Notes: generated by a model from the sequence alone, not told the origin. Counted from the stretch's first letter, positions 44,875 to 52,790 are shown. The stretch: DNA of 62,866 nucleotides from Candidatus Magnetobacterium casense (GCF_000714715.1 NZ_JMFO01000020.1:1-62866); one strand, 5' to 3'. Numbers and translations are program-made.

Positions 44875-45446
44875 CCACTGGCCTCCTCTTGATTTAAACA
44901 CATGGAGAGTCTCTTCACTATACTCCTGCCCAGGTCATCCACCATTATCTCTTCTACAATAATCCTGTCATGTCTTATCTCCACGACCTTACCACCATTC
45001 ATTCCAATAAAAGTTCCCTTTTTTATAGCGAACGCTCTGCCATCAGACAAGACGACAGAGGCATACTTGTCTATCCGATCAATAACGATACCGATCAGCT
45101 TCATTTTTGCCCAGTTGACAGTTTCCAACGGGGAAAGTATACGGGTATCTCTTGGTTCCTTTTCTTTCTGGCGTTTCTTTTTATTAAGCTCCAGGATAGA
45201 CATAAAAGGGTCGCGCCGACCTTCGGACTTATACTCATATGGAACAATAACGATTGGTTTATCGGCGGGTTTATCCATACTCTTATCGACAGGCTGGGCA
45301 TTGTTTGACGTTGCACCCTTAGCATCGACCCCTAAGGCATCTCTCACAGCCAGGTCAGAGAACACCAACATCGCAAGTATAACACTTGTAAAGCACCATT
45401 TTTTTAACATAGCATTTATTGCCTTTACACCAAAAGCCACTCTCAC
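44862..45446 (-). CDS. pilP: PilP-type type IV pilus alignment lipoprotein-like protein
   Basis: 194 residues from a GTG at 45446 with AGGAG 6 nt before it. An N-terminal hydrophobic segment (about 15-32) is followed by VPYEYKSEGRRDPFMSIL, the typical PilP start, and an HR-like beta domain (KLIGIVIDRIDKYASVVLSDGRAFAIKKGTFIGMNGGKVVEI). PilP bridges the inner-membrane PilMNO complex to PilQ. No clear lipobox Cys, so it may be an N-terminally anchored form. It is translated just after pilO (8 nt apart). Confidence 0.88.
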   Translation of the reverse strand: MRVAFGVKAINAMLKKWCFTSVILAMLVFSDLAVRDALGVDAKGATSNNAQPVDKSMDKPADKPIVIVPYEYKSEGRRDPFMSILELNKKKRQKEKEPRDTRILSPLETVNWAKMKLIGIVIDRIDKYASVVLSDGRAFAIKKGTFIGMNGGKVVEIRHDRIIVEEIMVDDLGRSIVKRLSMCLNQEEASGCDF

Positions 45447-45454
45447 ATGTTCTC

Positions 45455-46069
45455 CTATTTTGCCGCCGTACCCGGAGCACCTTTGGCATCAGGCTCTGGT
45501 ATGGCCGAAAACGTATTGGCCACAAGCTGTATCTTCAGGCTAACCTCCTCAGCTCCAAACGTTGGACTGTCCAACTTTATCTGCGATATATTCACAATCC
45601 TGTCAAGGGCTGTCAATCTGCTCAGGAAGTTGCCAAGCTCGTGGTAAGAACCATTCATCGAAACATTTACAGGGATCACGTAGACTATGTTGCTTGGGTG
45701 GTTAGACTTTGGTTTTGGCTCCCACAGGTTTATCTTCAGCCCCGAATACCTGCCCTGGTCTGAGACCATCTTTAAAAGGCTTGATATCTCGCTCTCTTCC
45801 GGGAGCTGTCGCTTTATCTGCTCATATTCTTTTTCTGCCATGGCCAGTTTTGCCTTTAGCGCAGGGAGTTGCTCAACCATCTTTTGTGCATCTGCTATCT
45901 CGCTGTCTAATTTCTTTATCTCTGACTTTAACTTTTTTATCTGCGCATACTTCGGTTTGGAAAAAGCAAAATAAAAAACCAACAATATAATAATAAGCGG
46001 TATTAACGCTATAAGCACCCTCACTCCGGGATGCAGCTTATTTATGGACTCAAGGGTAACAGGCGTCAA
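45455..46069 (-). CDS. pilO: PilO-type pilus alignment protein
   Basis: 204 residues. One membrane helix (18-40), a coiled coil (QIKKLKSEIKKLDSEIADAQKMVEQLPALKAKLAMAEKEYEQIKRQLP) and a C-terminal ferredoxin-like domain (DQGRYSGLKINLWEP, NGSYHELGNFLSRLTALDRIVNISQIKL). It forms heterodimers with PilN in the inner membrane. Start overlaps the pilN stop by 4 nt. Confidence 0.93.
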   Translation of the reverse strand: MTPVTLESINKLHPGVRVLIALIPLIIILLVFYFAFSKPKYAQIKKLKSEIKKLDSEIADAQKMVEQLPALKAKLAMAEKEYEQIKRQLPEESEISSLLKMVSDQGRYSGLKINLWEPKPKSNHPSNIVYVIPVNVSMNGSYHELGNFLSRLTALDRIVNISQIKLDSPTFGAEEVSLKIQLVANTFSAIPEPDAKGAPGTAAK

Positions 46070-46662
46070 CTTTTTACCTCCGCAACCTTTGCCTCCGGCT
46101 TAACAACGAGCATGGTTATTCCAAAGCTATACACCTTAATAGTGTCCTTTTCCCCCTTTTCAGCCACCTCAAAGCTCTTAACCAGATACGTATCCTTGAA
46201 CAACTCAGAACGCTTGAAGTTATTTACAAACACCACGACGTCATCATTGGTCATAGCAACGCCCTCTAAAGCAAGGTTAGAGCCGTTGAGTGTCAACATC
46301 TTTATCCATACATTTTCGGGCAACGCCTTGCTGACCTCATCTATCACCCTCACAGGGATGCCCTGATTTGCCCTCAACTCCTCGATTGCCTTTTTATTTG
46401 CCTCCACCTTATCTATCTTTTTCTTCATTGCCTCGACTTCTTTAATCTTCTGTTTCAGACCCTCAAGTTTCGCCGTCTTTTGAACCTTATCATTGGTCAA
46501 CAGCCTGACTTTCTTGTTTATCAGGTAGACGCCCACCCCCGACAATATCAGTGCTACGAGCAGACTGGCTATCAGACCTATGATGATCGTGGGGACTTCT
46601 TTGGCGGCTTTTTTCCTTTTTCTTGGACGCTTGTCCGAGGGTAACAGATTTATCCGTATCAT
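46066..46662 (-). CDS. pilN: PilN-type pilus alignment protein
   Basis: 198 residues. It begins MIRINLLPSD, the PilM-binding signature, has a basic cytoplasmic stretch (KRPRKRKKAAKE), one membrane helix (about 26-49), a Lys/Glu-rich coiled coil and a small C-terminal fold. Start overlaps the pilM stop by 4 nt; the stop overlaps pilO by 4 nt, a classic tight operon. Confidence 0.94.
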   Translation of the reverse strand: MIRINLLPSDKRPRKRKKAAKEVPTIIIGLIASLLVALILSGVGVYLINKKVRLLTNDKVQKTAKLEGLKQKIKEVEAMKKKIDKVEANKKAIEELRANQGIPVRVIDEVSKALPENVWIKMLTLNGSNLALEGVAMTNDDVVVFVNNFKRSELFKDTYLVKSFEVAEKGEKDTIKVYSFGITMLVVKPEAKVAEVKS

Positions 46663-47717
46663 CTGTCTCCAACCCTCCTCATGGCCAACCCTACGGCTAC
46701 GGCAGCCAGAGGTGCAACCGATTCCACGTACTTGGCATCCATCTGCTTGGGTATCTTTATCTTGCTAAAGGGGTTCATCAATGTTACGGTAAGCCCCGTC
46801 CTCTCCGTTATCAGCTCCTTAAAACCTTTAACCATGGCCCCGCCCCCACCGAGCATCAGTTCGTCGATGTTGCCAATATCGGGCGTATCGCTGAAGTAAT
46901 CCAGCGAGCGGGTTATCTCCATGACGATCTCCTCCGACGCTGAATTTATGATAGCCTCGGCCTTCACTGCCGATATCCCCTCGGCCTCCTGTCCACGTTT
47001 GAGCTTCTCTGCCGCTTCCATTGTCACATCGAGTTCCCGCATGAGGGTATCCGTGTGTATCTTGCTACCGATTGAGCTGTCACGCGTAAAGGCGGACACC
47101 CCGTTTCTCAATATATTTATCGTCGTATTGGTTGCACCAACGTTGACAAGCGCCACGTTCTTTTCTTCAGCACTGTGGTAATTGATCTCATACATGTTCT
47201 CAAGCGCAAAGGCATCAACGTCAACTATGACCGGAATCAATCCCACATCCTTGACCACACTGACGTAGCTGTTTAAGAGGTCCTTCTTCACCGCCACCAG
47301 CACAACATCTATCTGACCGGCCTCTTCGGCAGGGCCTATTATCTGATAATCGAGGTTGACGTCCTCTATGCCAAAGGGCACGTACTGCTCCGCCTCAAAT
47401 CGTATATTTTCATTTAGGACCTCTTCAGTCATCTCCGGCAGGGTGATACGTTTGATTATAACAGAGGAATGGCCCGATATGGATATCACGGTGTTTTTCG
47501 TCTTTATATTGAACTTCTTGATCAGCTCCTTCAGAGTCTCGCCTAGCTTGACCGTATCCGCTATGGTATCCTCCGCTATGATGGCTGGATGAAGCGGCAT
47601 CACCCCCAGCAACTCCAGTTCGTAACCCTCCTTGAGGTCCTTCAACTGAACCGCCTTTATGCTTCCCGAACCTATATCAAGACCCAGTAGCGACTTAGAA
47701 CCAAATAACGATACCAT
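46659..47717 (-). CDS. pilM: PilM, actin-like cytoplasmic pilus assembly ATPase-fold protein
   Basis: 352 residues from ATG at 47717; an upstream TTG at 47738 overlaps the -10 box and is unlikely. The N-terminus has LLGLDIGSGSIKAVQLKD (phosphate-1 motif), then ISGHSSVIIKRITLPEM, VDVDAFALENMYEIN, NVGATNTTINIL and ELMLGGGGAMVKGF, the actin-like ATP-binding layout. PilM binds the PilN tail in the cytoplasm. First gene of the operon; its promoter lies 6 nt upstream, so the mRNA is probably leaderless. Confidence 0.94.
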   Translation of the reverse strand: MVSLFGSKSLLGLDIGSGSIKAVQLKDLKEGYELELLGVMPLHPAIIAEDTIADTVKLGETLKELIKKFNIKTKNTVISISGHSSVIIKRITLPEMTEEVLNENIRFEAEQYVPFGIEDVNLDYQIIGPAEEAGQIDVVLVAVKKDLLNSYVSVVKDVGLIPVIVDVDAFALENMYEINYHSAEEKNVALVNVGATNTTINILRNGVSAFTRDSSIGSKIHTDTLMRELDVTMEAAEKLKRGQEAEGISAVKAEAIINSASEEIVMEITRSLDYFSDTPDIGNIDELMLGGGGAMVKGFKELITERTGLTVTLMNPFSKIKIPKQMDAKYVESVAPLAAVAVGLAMRRVGDR

Positions 47718-47723
47718 AGAGAT

Positions 47724-47752
47724 GTTATACCATAGCAAAAATTTCTTGTCAA
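47724..47752 (-). promoter_or_regulatory. Promoter of the pil operon, probably leaderless
   Basis: On the minus strand: TTGACA (47747-47752), a 17-bp spacer and TATAAC (47724-47729). The pilM ATG begins at 47717 after 6 nt, with no Shine-Dalgarno. Confidence 0.75.
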
Positions 47753-47833
47753 GTGTTTTTTTATTTTTTTATAGCCACTTAAGAACTTATCTTAAAACTT
47801 AACTTTAAGTATTAGGACAGCCGGCAGGTATAC

Positions 47834-48727
47834 TCAGGTTACATCGGAAAGAAGGGCGCTCATTCTGATGTTTTTGCCCGTAACCAAACCGACAGCAACG
47901 AGTCTCCCGTGGGGGTCCTTCACCCTCACGTACCGCCCGGCCTGCTCATCGTCTGCCACCAACGCCCACGCACAAGGCCCCACACCGGAGAGCGTCTGGC
48001 CGTTTGTCAGCCTCCGCACCTCACCGAAGCTCAACACCACCTCCTGCATGTGCCCCAGCACGTCATCGAGGCTGTGACACCCCACACCGGAGAAATTCAA
48101 CTCTCCCAGGTGCATCGCCCCGCCAACATCAAAGCGCCCTACACGCATCCGCCGAAGACTTTCAACGTACCCACAGGTGCCGATATCCCTTGCAATGTCG
48201 GCACACAACGTCCGTATATAGACCCCCTTGGAGCACGACACCCGAAGCTCAACAGAGGGCAAGCGCAGTTGCGTCAACCCGATGCTATATATGCTGACAC
48301 ACCTGGCACTTCGTTCCACCTCAAGACCGCTCCGTGCCTTCTTATACAGCGGTACCCCGCCTACCTTTATGGCGCTGTACATCGGCGGCGTCTGCATGAT
48401 CTCACCCGTGTACCTCACCAGAACCTCCCCGATCTCCGAAGCCGTAAGAGGCGGCACCGGCATCTCAATCACGGGTACACCTTCTGCATCAAGCGTGTCC
48501 GTCTCCACACCGAGCCTCATGCGGACAACGTACTCCTTGTCAAGGCCAACAAGGTACTCCACGACCTTCGTAGCCCTGTTGCAGCAGACCAGGAGCACCC
48601 CCGTAGCCAGCGGGTCAAGCGTTCCCGTGTGTCCCGTCTTGTTGAGGCCAAGCTCCCTTTTGATCCGTTGGCAAACAGCGTGCGAGGTCAGCCCCTGCGG
48701 CTTGTCCACGGTTAGCACAACATCCAT
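47834..48727 (-). CDS. truB: tRNA pseudouridine(55) synthase
   Basis: 297 residues from ATG at 48727. DVVLTVDKPQGLTSH is followed by NKTGHTGTLDPLATGVL with the catalytic Asp D38, then QTPPMYSAIKVGGVPLYKKAR, VSCSKGVYIRTLCADIA and a C-terminal region that includes a PUA-like part (RLVAVGLVTG). It isomerises U55 in the T-loop of tRNAs. The start is supported by the promoter 5 nt before it; an alternative ATG at 48742 lies upstream of the -10 box. pilM is 116 nt further on, with its own promoter. Confidence 0.94.
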   Translation of the reverse strand: MDVVLTVDKPQGLTSHAVCQRIKRELGLNKTGHTGTLDPLATGVLLVCCNRATKVVEYLVGLDKEYVVRMRLGVETDTLDAEGVPVIEMPVPPLTASEIGEVLVRYTGEIMQTPPMYSAIKVGGVPLYKKARSGLEVERSARCVSIYSIGLTQLRLPSVELRVSCSKGVYIRTLCADIARDIGTCGYVESLRRMRVGRFDVGGAMHLGELNFSGVGCHSLDDVLGHMQEVVLSFGEVRRLTNGQTLSGVGPCAWALVADDEQAGRYVRVKDPHGRLVAVGLVTGKNIRMSALLSDVT

Positions 48728-48732
48728 GCTCA

Positions 48733-48761
48733 ATGGTAGCACATGCTCGCGGCCCTGTCAA
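48733..48761 (-). promoter_or_regulatory. Promoter of truB, probably leaderless
   Basis: On the minus strand: TTGACA (48756-48761), a 17-bp spacer and TACCAT (48733-48738). The ATG is at 48727, 5 nt away, with no Shine-Dalgarno. Confidence 0.65.
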
Positions 48762-48787
48762 GGCAGTAATCGCATTTGACCGCAAGA

Positions 48788-48893
48788 AAAAAAAGGGGCG
48801 GTTGTGGCAGGGGCGGGTGCGACCCGCTGCGGGAAAATCGTGCCCCACCCCCTCGCCCCCCTTTGGAACCCCCTCAGCCCCCTTGACCCCATC
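48788..48893 (-). repeat. GC-rich dispersed intergenic repeat, copy 8
   Basis: From AAAAAAAGGGGCGG to CCCCTTGACCCCATCC, with several hairpin blocks, including the inverted GGGTGCGACCC. The copy points opposite to copy 9, and the two flank a small AT-rich cassette. Confidence 0.75.
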
Positions 48894-48984
48894 CTGCGCA
48901 GCCTTGATTTTTAAACATAAAATAACCTAATCAACAACTCATAAAATTCTCTAATGCGCTTGCCCTGACCACTTAAAAAATCTC

Positions 48985-49013
48985 TTGACTATTTCAACTT
49001 TTTTTTATAAAAT
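48985..49013 (+). promoter_or_regulatory. Promoter of the small AT-rich gene cassette
   Basis: TTGACT (48985-48990), a 17-bp spacer and TAAAAT (49008-49013). The first small reading frame begins at 49061. The rest of 48894-48984 and 49014-49060 shows nothing recognisable. Confidence 0.6.
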
Positions 49014-49060
49014 AAATAAGATCGTTCTTGAGATGATTAGGAATGAGGTGGAAAAATACA

Positions 49061-49162
49061 ATGTCAGATGCAGAAAAAGGTATAATTACATTAAAGAAAC
49101 TCGATATATCAAGCGAAGATGATTATGACATCTTCAAAATCTCTGAAAGAAAAGGTGTGTAA
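49061..49162 (+). CDS. Short reading frame (33 codons) at the head of the cassette
   Basis: Reads MSDAEKGIITLKKLDISSED and on to KISERKGV, then TAA. GAGGTGGA lies 9 nt upstream, a reasonable ribosome site. It overlaps the following 109-residue frame, shifted by one base, so either two proteins are made or a frameshift has split one gene. No family recognised. Confidence 0.35.
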   Translation: MSDAEKGIITLKKLDISSEDDYDIFKISERKGV

Positions 49163-49448
49163 CGATAACAGCGTGGAGTTGAATTTAGCTAAACGGATAC
49201 TATGTACACCAATGCCTAAATTTGTTTGGTGCGTCGATATATCTACAAAAGACGATTTCAAGTCATTAAAAATGTCCGGCAAAATAATTATAGATATAAC
49301 GGCAGGGACCTATGAACTTGATCCGTGGATACTTTATCATGACCTGTCAAAAGTCGTATACTACAATACTGCTACGAACGGATTTATGGAAGAAACACTA
49401 CCAATAAAGCCTTATAATATCTATAGAAACAACTTAAGGGAGATATAA
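49119..49448 (+). CDS. Small hypothetical protein of the AT-rich cassette
   Basis: 109 residues; ATG at 49125 is an alternative. Sequence such as ELNLAKRILCTPMPKFVWCVDI, KIIIDITAGTYELDPWILYHDLSKVVYYN has no family I know; no signal peptide or membrane span. Directly followed by the next gene (TAA then ATG). Probably part of an unidentified small accessory module, with toxin-antitoxin one loose possibility. Confidence 0.4.
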   Translation: MIMTSSKSLKEKVCNDNSVELNLAKRILCTPMPKFVWCVDISTKDDFKSLKMSGKIIIDITAGTYELDPWILYHDLSKVVYYNTATNGFMEETLPIKPYNIYRNNLREI

Positions 49449-49622
49449 ATGACGCTAAAGGATTTTTTATTGGAAAAACCTGTTTTGGGAAAAGAGTTAA
49501 GCTCGCCAACAAATGACGAATACAGGAGACTTTGCGCAACCGAACTCCATCCCAGGATCGCCGAAATTCTGAAGGATAACGCCGAGGCTGTCAGAAACGC
49601 AAGCAACTATTACATAAGATAA
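49449..49622 (+). CDS. 57-residue hypothetical protein, last gene of the cassette
   Basis: MTLKDFLLEKPVLGK..., ends AVRNASNYYIR, then TAA. Starts immediately after the upstream stop with AGGGAGA 5 nt before it. Predicted mostly helical. Co-translated with the 109-residue gene; the pairing of two small proteins suits a two-component accessory module, but this is inference. Confidence 0.45.
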   Translation: MTLKDFLLEKPVLGKELSSPTNDEYRRLCATELHPRIAEILKDNAEAVRNASNYYIR

Positions 49623-49650
49623 CATTCTGCAGCAGAAGAGGGCATTTTTA

Positions 49651-49741
49651 CGGGGTCAAGGGGACTTCTTTCTGGCCGGGGCGCCTCGCCCCTCCCCTTG
49701 CGGGGGGGTCTGAAGGGGGGCGGAGGCGCCCCTTTCTTTCT
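49651..49741 (+). repeat. GC-rich dispersed intergenic repeat, copy 9
   Basis: GGGGTCAAGGGGACTTCTTT at the left and CGCCCCTTTCTTTCT at the right, with GGGCGCCTCGCCCC in the middle. Opposite direction to copy 8. Confidence 0.8.
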
Positions 49742-49772
49742 TTGTATCGCATGCAATCGAAACGCGCCATAA
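49742..49772 (+). repeat. 31-bp intergenic motif, copy C
   Basis: Begins TTGTATCGCATGCAATCG and ends CGCGCCATAA. Abuts copy 9 of the GC-rich repeat. Confidence 0.6.
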
Positions 49773-49818
49773 ATTCTCAAATACAATTGCCCTGTAGTCA
49801 AAAGACAATGCCCTGGTG

Positions 49819-49824
49819 TATAAT
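49819..49824 (+). promoter_or_regulatory. -10 box (TATAAT) of the DHH phosphoesterase gene
   Basis: A perfect TATAAT without a clear -35. The start codon is at 49871, preceded by TTTAAGGAGG, so a normal leader of about 40 nt is expected. Confidence 0.5.
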
Positions 49825-49870
49825 ATAGCTTGATGCAACTTTTAGTGATGACATTTAAGGAGGTAAGACA

Positions 49871-50800
49871 ATGACAGAGGGTAGGTTCAGACTCGTTACC
49901 AGAAGTGATTTTGACGGTCTGGTGTGTGCGGTCTTATTAAAGGACCTGGACATGATCGATGATATCAAGTTTGTGCATCCAAAGGACATGCAGGATGGCA
50001 AGATAGATATAACCAACAGGGACATCACAACCAATCTGCCCTATGTCGAGGGCGTCCATTTGGCCTTTGACCACCACCTCAGTGAAACAATCAGGGTCGG
50101 CAAACGTGACAATCACATCATACATCCCGAGGCTCCATCGGCGGCAAGGGTCGTCTATGAGCACTTTGGCGGTAAAGCCCGATTCAAAGACATATCCACG
50201 GACATGATGGAAGCCGTTGACAAGGGGGATGCCGCACGCCTCAGCCTCGATGAAATACTCCATCCAACAGGCTGGGTGCTCTTAAACTACCTCATGGATG
50301 CAAGAACCGGCCTCGGAAGATTCAGGGACTTCAGGATCTCAAACTACAATCTGATGATGGACCTCATCGACTACTGCAAAAACCATACGATAGAAGAAAT
50401 CCTCGCACTGCCTGACGTCCAGGAACGCGTAGAGCTGTTCTTCAAGTACGATGAGCTGTTTAAAGACCAGATCAAACGCTGCGCCGTCGTACACAATAAC
50501 CTCGTTGTGTTGAACCTCCTCGGAGAGGAAACTATATACCCCGGAAACCGCTTTGTGATCTATGCCCTCTTTCCTCAGTGCAACATATCAATACACATGC
50601 TCTGGGGGCTGAAAAAGCAAAACATCGTCTACGCCGTTGGCAAGTCCATTGTCAACAGGTCATCAAAGACCGACATCGGACCGCTGATGTTAAAATACGG
50701 CGGCGGCGGACATGCTAACGCCGGCACATGCCAGATCGAAATCGACAAGGCCGATGCCGTCCTGGCTGAACTGATTAAGGTTATCAACGCCGATGGTTGA
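49871..50800 (+). CDS. DHH-family phosphoesterase (exopolyphosphatase/NrnA-like)
   Basis: 309 residues. DHH motifs are visible: D13 and D15 (SDFDG), D67-H68-H69 (FDHH), and a C-terminal DHHA1 pattern GGGGHANAGTCQI near 275-287. The fold contains a linker region between about 150 and 235. Such enzymes hydrolyse polyphosphate, cyclic dinucleotide breakdown products or nanoRNA. Which it is cannot be told from the sequence, but a pGpG or pApA hydrolase would fit the c-di-GMP genes in the window. TTTAAGGAGGT precedes the ATG. Confidence 0.85.
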   Translation: MTEGRFRLVTRSDFDGLVCAVLLKDLDMIDDIKFVHPKDMQDGKIDITNRDITTNLPYVEGVHLAFDHHLSETIRVGKRDNHIIHPEAPSAARVVYEHFGGKARFKDISTDMMEAVDKGDAARLSLDEILHPTGWVLLNYLMDARTGLGRFRDFRISNYNLMMDLIDYCKNHTIEEILALPDVQERVELFFKYDELFKDQIKRCAVVHNNLVVLNLLGEETIYPGNRFVIYALFPQCNISIHMLWGLKKQNIVYAVGKSIVNRSSKTDIGPLMLKYGGGGHANAGTCQIEIDKADAVLAELIKVINADG

Positions 50801-50822
50801 GCTTGTCTCAGGGGTACAGCAA

Positions 50823-50852
50823 TTGTCTTTTGCAATCTGCATGGTATATAAC
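50823..50852 (+). promoter_or_regulatory. Promoter of the CheY-like gene
   Basis: TTGTCT (50823-50828), an 18-bp spacer and TATAAC (50847-50852). The ATG at 50875 lies about 16 nt beyond the expected start site. Confidence 0.5.
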
Positions 50853-50874
50853 GTGGCTTTAACAGGCTGAGAAT

Positions 50875-51246
50875 ATGACGAAAAAAACTATAATGATCGC
50901 CGATGACTCACCCAGTATACGTCAGTTGGTAAAGATAACGCTGACTGAGGCCGGCTACGATGTGATTGAGGCCTGTGATGGTGAAGAGGCATTGGACAAG
51001 ATAGAAGAAAGCCACGTGCATATGGCCCTGGTTGACCTGAATATGCCCAAAATCGATGGCCTGGACGTCATCAGAGGTATCAGGGCTAATCCAAAGCACA
51101 AGTTCATTCCCATCGTTATGGTCACCACGGAGTCAAGTGTGTCAAAGAGGCAGGAAGGCAGGGCTTGCGGGGCTACAGGATGGATAATTAAACCCTTCAA
51201 GCAGGAACAGTTATTGGCCATCGTAAAAAAACTCATCCCCGGTTAA
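50875..51246 (+). CDS. CheY-like single-domain response regulator
   Basis: 123 residues with only a receiver domain: D10/D11 (IADDSPS), D54 phosphorylation site (LVDLNMPKIDG), T near 84 (MVTTESS) and K near 107 (IKPF). With no output domain it probably acts by binding a flagellar or pilus motor or another protein. A YjfB-type motility protein gene starts 53 nt downstream, which agrees with a motility or chemotaxis link. Confidence 0.93.
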   Translation: MTKKTIMIADDSPSIRQLVKITLTEAGYDVIEACDGEEALDKIEESHVHMALVDLNMPKIDGLDVIRGIRANPKHKFIPIVMVTTESSVSKRQEGRACGATGWIIKPFKQEQLLAIVKKLIPG

Positions 51247-51299
51247 AGATATCCGGGCATATTGCCGAATAAAGAGTATTAAGAAAGGGAGGTAAAAGC

Positions 51300-51482
51300 A
51301 TGATAGAAGAGATTAGCCAACGGGTAATGCAAAACGTGCAAAGTACGGCTGGTATGTATGTAGCCAAAAAAAGCCTCGACGTAATGGAAATGCAGGGACA
51401 GATGGCCGTAGCACTCATCCAGAATGCGGGCGGCGCCACAAATCCTGCAGGAACAGGTACTCTCGTCAACAAATACGTTTGA
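51300..51482 (+). CDS. YjfB-family small putative motility protein
   Basis: 60 residues, helical: MIEEISQRVMQNVQSTAGMY, then VAKKSLDVMEMQGQMAVALIQNAG and a Gly/Ala/Thr-rich tail. The VxKKSLDxxExQG pattern is that of the YjfB family. Its role is not well known; it is usually found with motility genes. GGGAGGT lies 6 nt before the ATG. A terminator ends the transcript. Confidence 0.7.
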   Translation: MIEEISQRVMQNVQSTAGMYVAKKSLDVMEMQGQMAVALIQNAGGATNPAGTGTLVNKYV

Positions 51483-51556
51483 ACTCTGACTTTCTTAACA
51501 TTGGCTCTCTGGCCAAAGGGGTGACCCCTGAGACAAGGGTAAGCCCGACAGAGAAA

Positions 51557-51601
51557 CCCGAAAGGGAAGTGGGGCTGTTCACTCTTCCCCTTCGGGCTTT
51601 T
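51557..51601 (+). terminator. Intrinsic terminator
   Basis: CCCGAAAGGGAAGTG pairs with CACTCTTCCCCTTCGGG (two-nt bulge), followed by CTTTTAA. It terminates the CheY/YjfB unit. Confidence 0.75.
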
Positions 51602-51656
51602 AACACCCGTGGCCAAGGGGTGGGCCAAAAAGTGGGCCAAGGGGTGAGTCACATAA

Positions 51657-52061
51657 TTGGGGATAGTGCACGTGGACTTTGCAGTTAGTCCTGCCAAAAA
51701 TGTCGCTCTAAGAGAGAAGATGGCTGCCTTAAGCATCCACGAATCCGATATCGAGGAGAGCTTTATTCGCAGCAGCGGCAATGGCGGACAGAAGGTGAAC
51801 AAGACCGCTTCGTGCGTCTACCTCAAGCACATACCAACCGGCATGGAAGTCAAGTGCATGAAGGACAGGAGCCAGTCCATCAACAGGTTTCTGGCAAGGA
51901 GGCTGCTGGTTGATAAAATCGAACGACTTCTCAAGGGAGAAGACAGCGTTATAGAAAAAAGGTTCCAAAAAATAAGAAAACAAAAGGACAGAAGAAAAAA
52001 GAGGGCTTTAGTCCGAACAGATCATGAAAAAGAGCCTCAAACGGAGGCCTCTGCCCAATGA
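51657..52061 (+). CDS. GGQ-domain peptide release factor-like protein (ArfB/C12orf65 type)
   Basis: 134 residues from a TTG start; the GTG at 51666 or 51672 is also possible. The GGQ motif lies at 43-45 in SSGNGGQKVNKTASCVYLKHIPTG, as in class I release factors and in the short ribosome-rescue proteins. The C-terminus is a strongly basic helical tail (RFQKIRKQKDRRKKRALVRTDHEK). It would hydrolyse peptidyl-tRNA on stalled ribosomes. No recognition domain for stop codons is present. The creatininase-family gene follows 6 nt after its stop. Confidence 0.82.
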   Translation: MGIVHVDFAVSPAKNVALREKMAALSIHESDIEESFIRSSGNGGQKVNKTASCVYLKHIPTGMEVKCMKDRSQSINRFLARRLLVDKIERLLKGEDSVIEKRFQKIRKQKDRRKKRALVRTDHEKEPQTEASAQ

Positions 52062-52067
52062 GGGACT

Positions 52068-52790
52068 ATGTTACTTGAAGAGATAACAATGCAGGAGTTT
52101 CATAAACACCTGTTACAATGCAAGACGATAATATTCCCCTTTGGCACGGTCGAGGAACATGGCACTCACCTGCCCCTGTCAACCGACACCCTGATAGCCA
52201 ACGAAGTCCTGATGCGGGTGCTCCGTCGGCGGGATGTCTTCCTTGCCCCACCCGTGCATTACGGGGTCTGTACCACGACACGGCAGCACCCGGGAACAAT
52301 AAGCATAATGCCGGAAACACTACGGATGCTCACCAGGGACCTCGTCGTGGACTCGTACAAGAAGGGGCTGAGAAACTTCATGCTGTTATCGGGGCACGGT
52401 GGTGGTATCCACATGTCTGCCATGAAGGAGGTGGCCGAAATCCTGATAGATGAACTCGATGACATTCAGATAGCCGTCCTGTCCCCCTATGATATCCTGC
52501 ACAAGGAGCTTGCGCAACTGTGTGAGACCCCCGGTGATTCACATGCCGGTGAGCTGGAAACCTCCGTCGTAATGGCCCTGCGACCAGACTTGGTAAAGGG
52601 AACTGCCCCGGAAGGATATCCACAGTTTCCACGACCATTTATCGTCAGAGATAAGCTCAAGTACTGGCCACACGGCATCTGGGGCAACCCGCAAAAGGCA
52701 ACCATCCAAAAAGGGCAGGCGGCTATTGATATTATCGTGGCAGCGGTTGTCGCGCTAATCGACAGGTTTGATGAAGGTACAGGGTTTTAG
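52068..52790 (+). CDS. Creatininase-family amidohydrolase
   Basis: 240 residues. The metal-binding motif GTVEEHGTHLPLSTD (27-40) is followed by GTISIMPETL, LLSGHGGGIHM and GDSHAGELETS, all typical of creatininase-type enzymes. Members hydrolyse creatinine, formamides or other cyclic amides, or act in peptide cofactor (mycofactocin) maturation; the substrate here is unknown. Directly downstream of the release-factor-like gene and likely co-transcribed with it. Confidence 0.87.
   Translation: MLLEEITMQEFHKHLLQCKTIIFPFGTVEEHGTHLPLSTDTLIANEVLMRVLRRRDVFLAPPVHYGVCTTTRQHPGTISIMPETLRMLTRDLVVDSYKKGLRNFMLLSGHGGGIHMSAMKEVAEILIDELDDIQIAVLSPYDILHKELAQLCETPGDSHAGELETSVVMALRPDLVKGTAPEGYPQFPRPFIVRDKLKYWPHGIWGNPQKATIQKGQAAIDIIVAAVVALIDRFDEGTGF

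Noticed and set aside
47909..48715. A 268-residue plus-strand reading frame opposite truB
   Set aside because: It is the antisense shadow of a GC-rich gene with full TruB motifs; its composition (His, Arg, Pro) is not protein-like.
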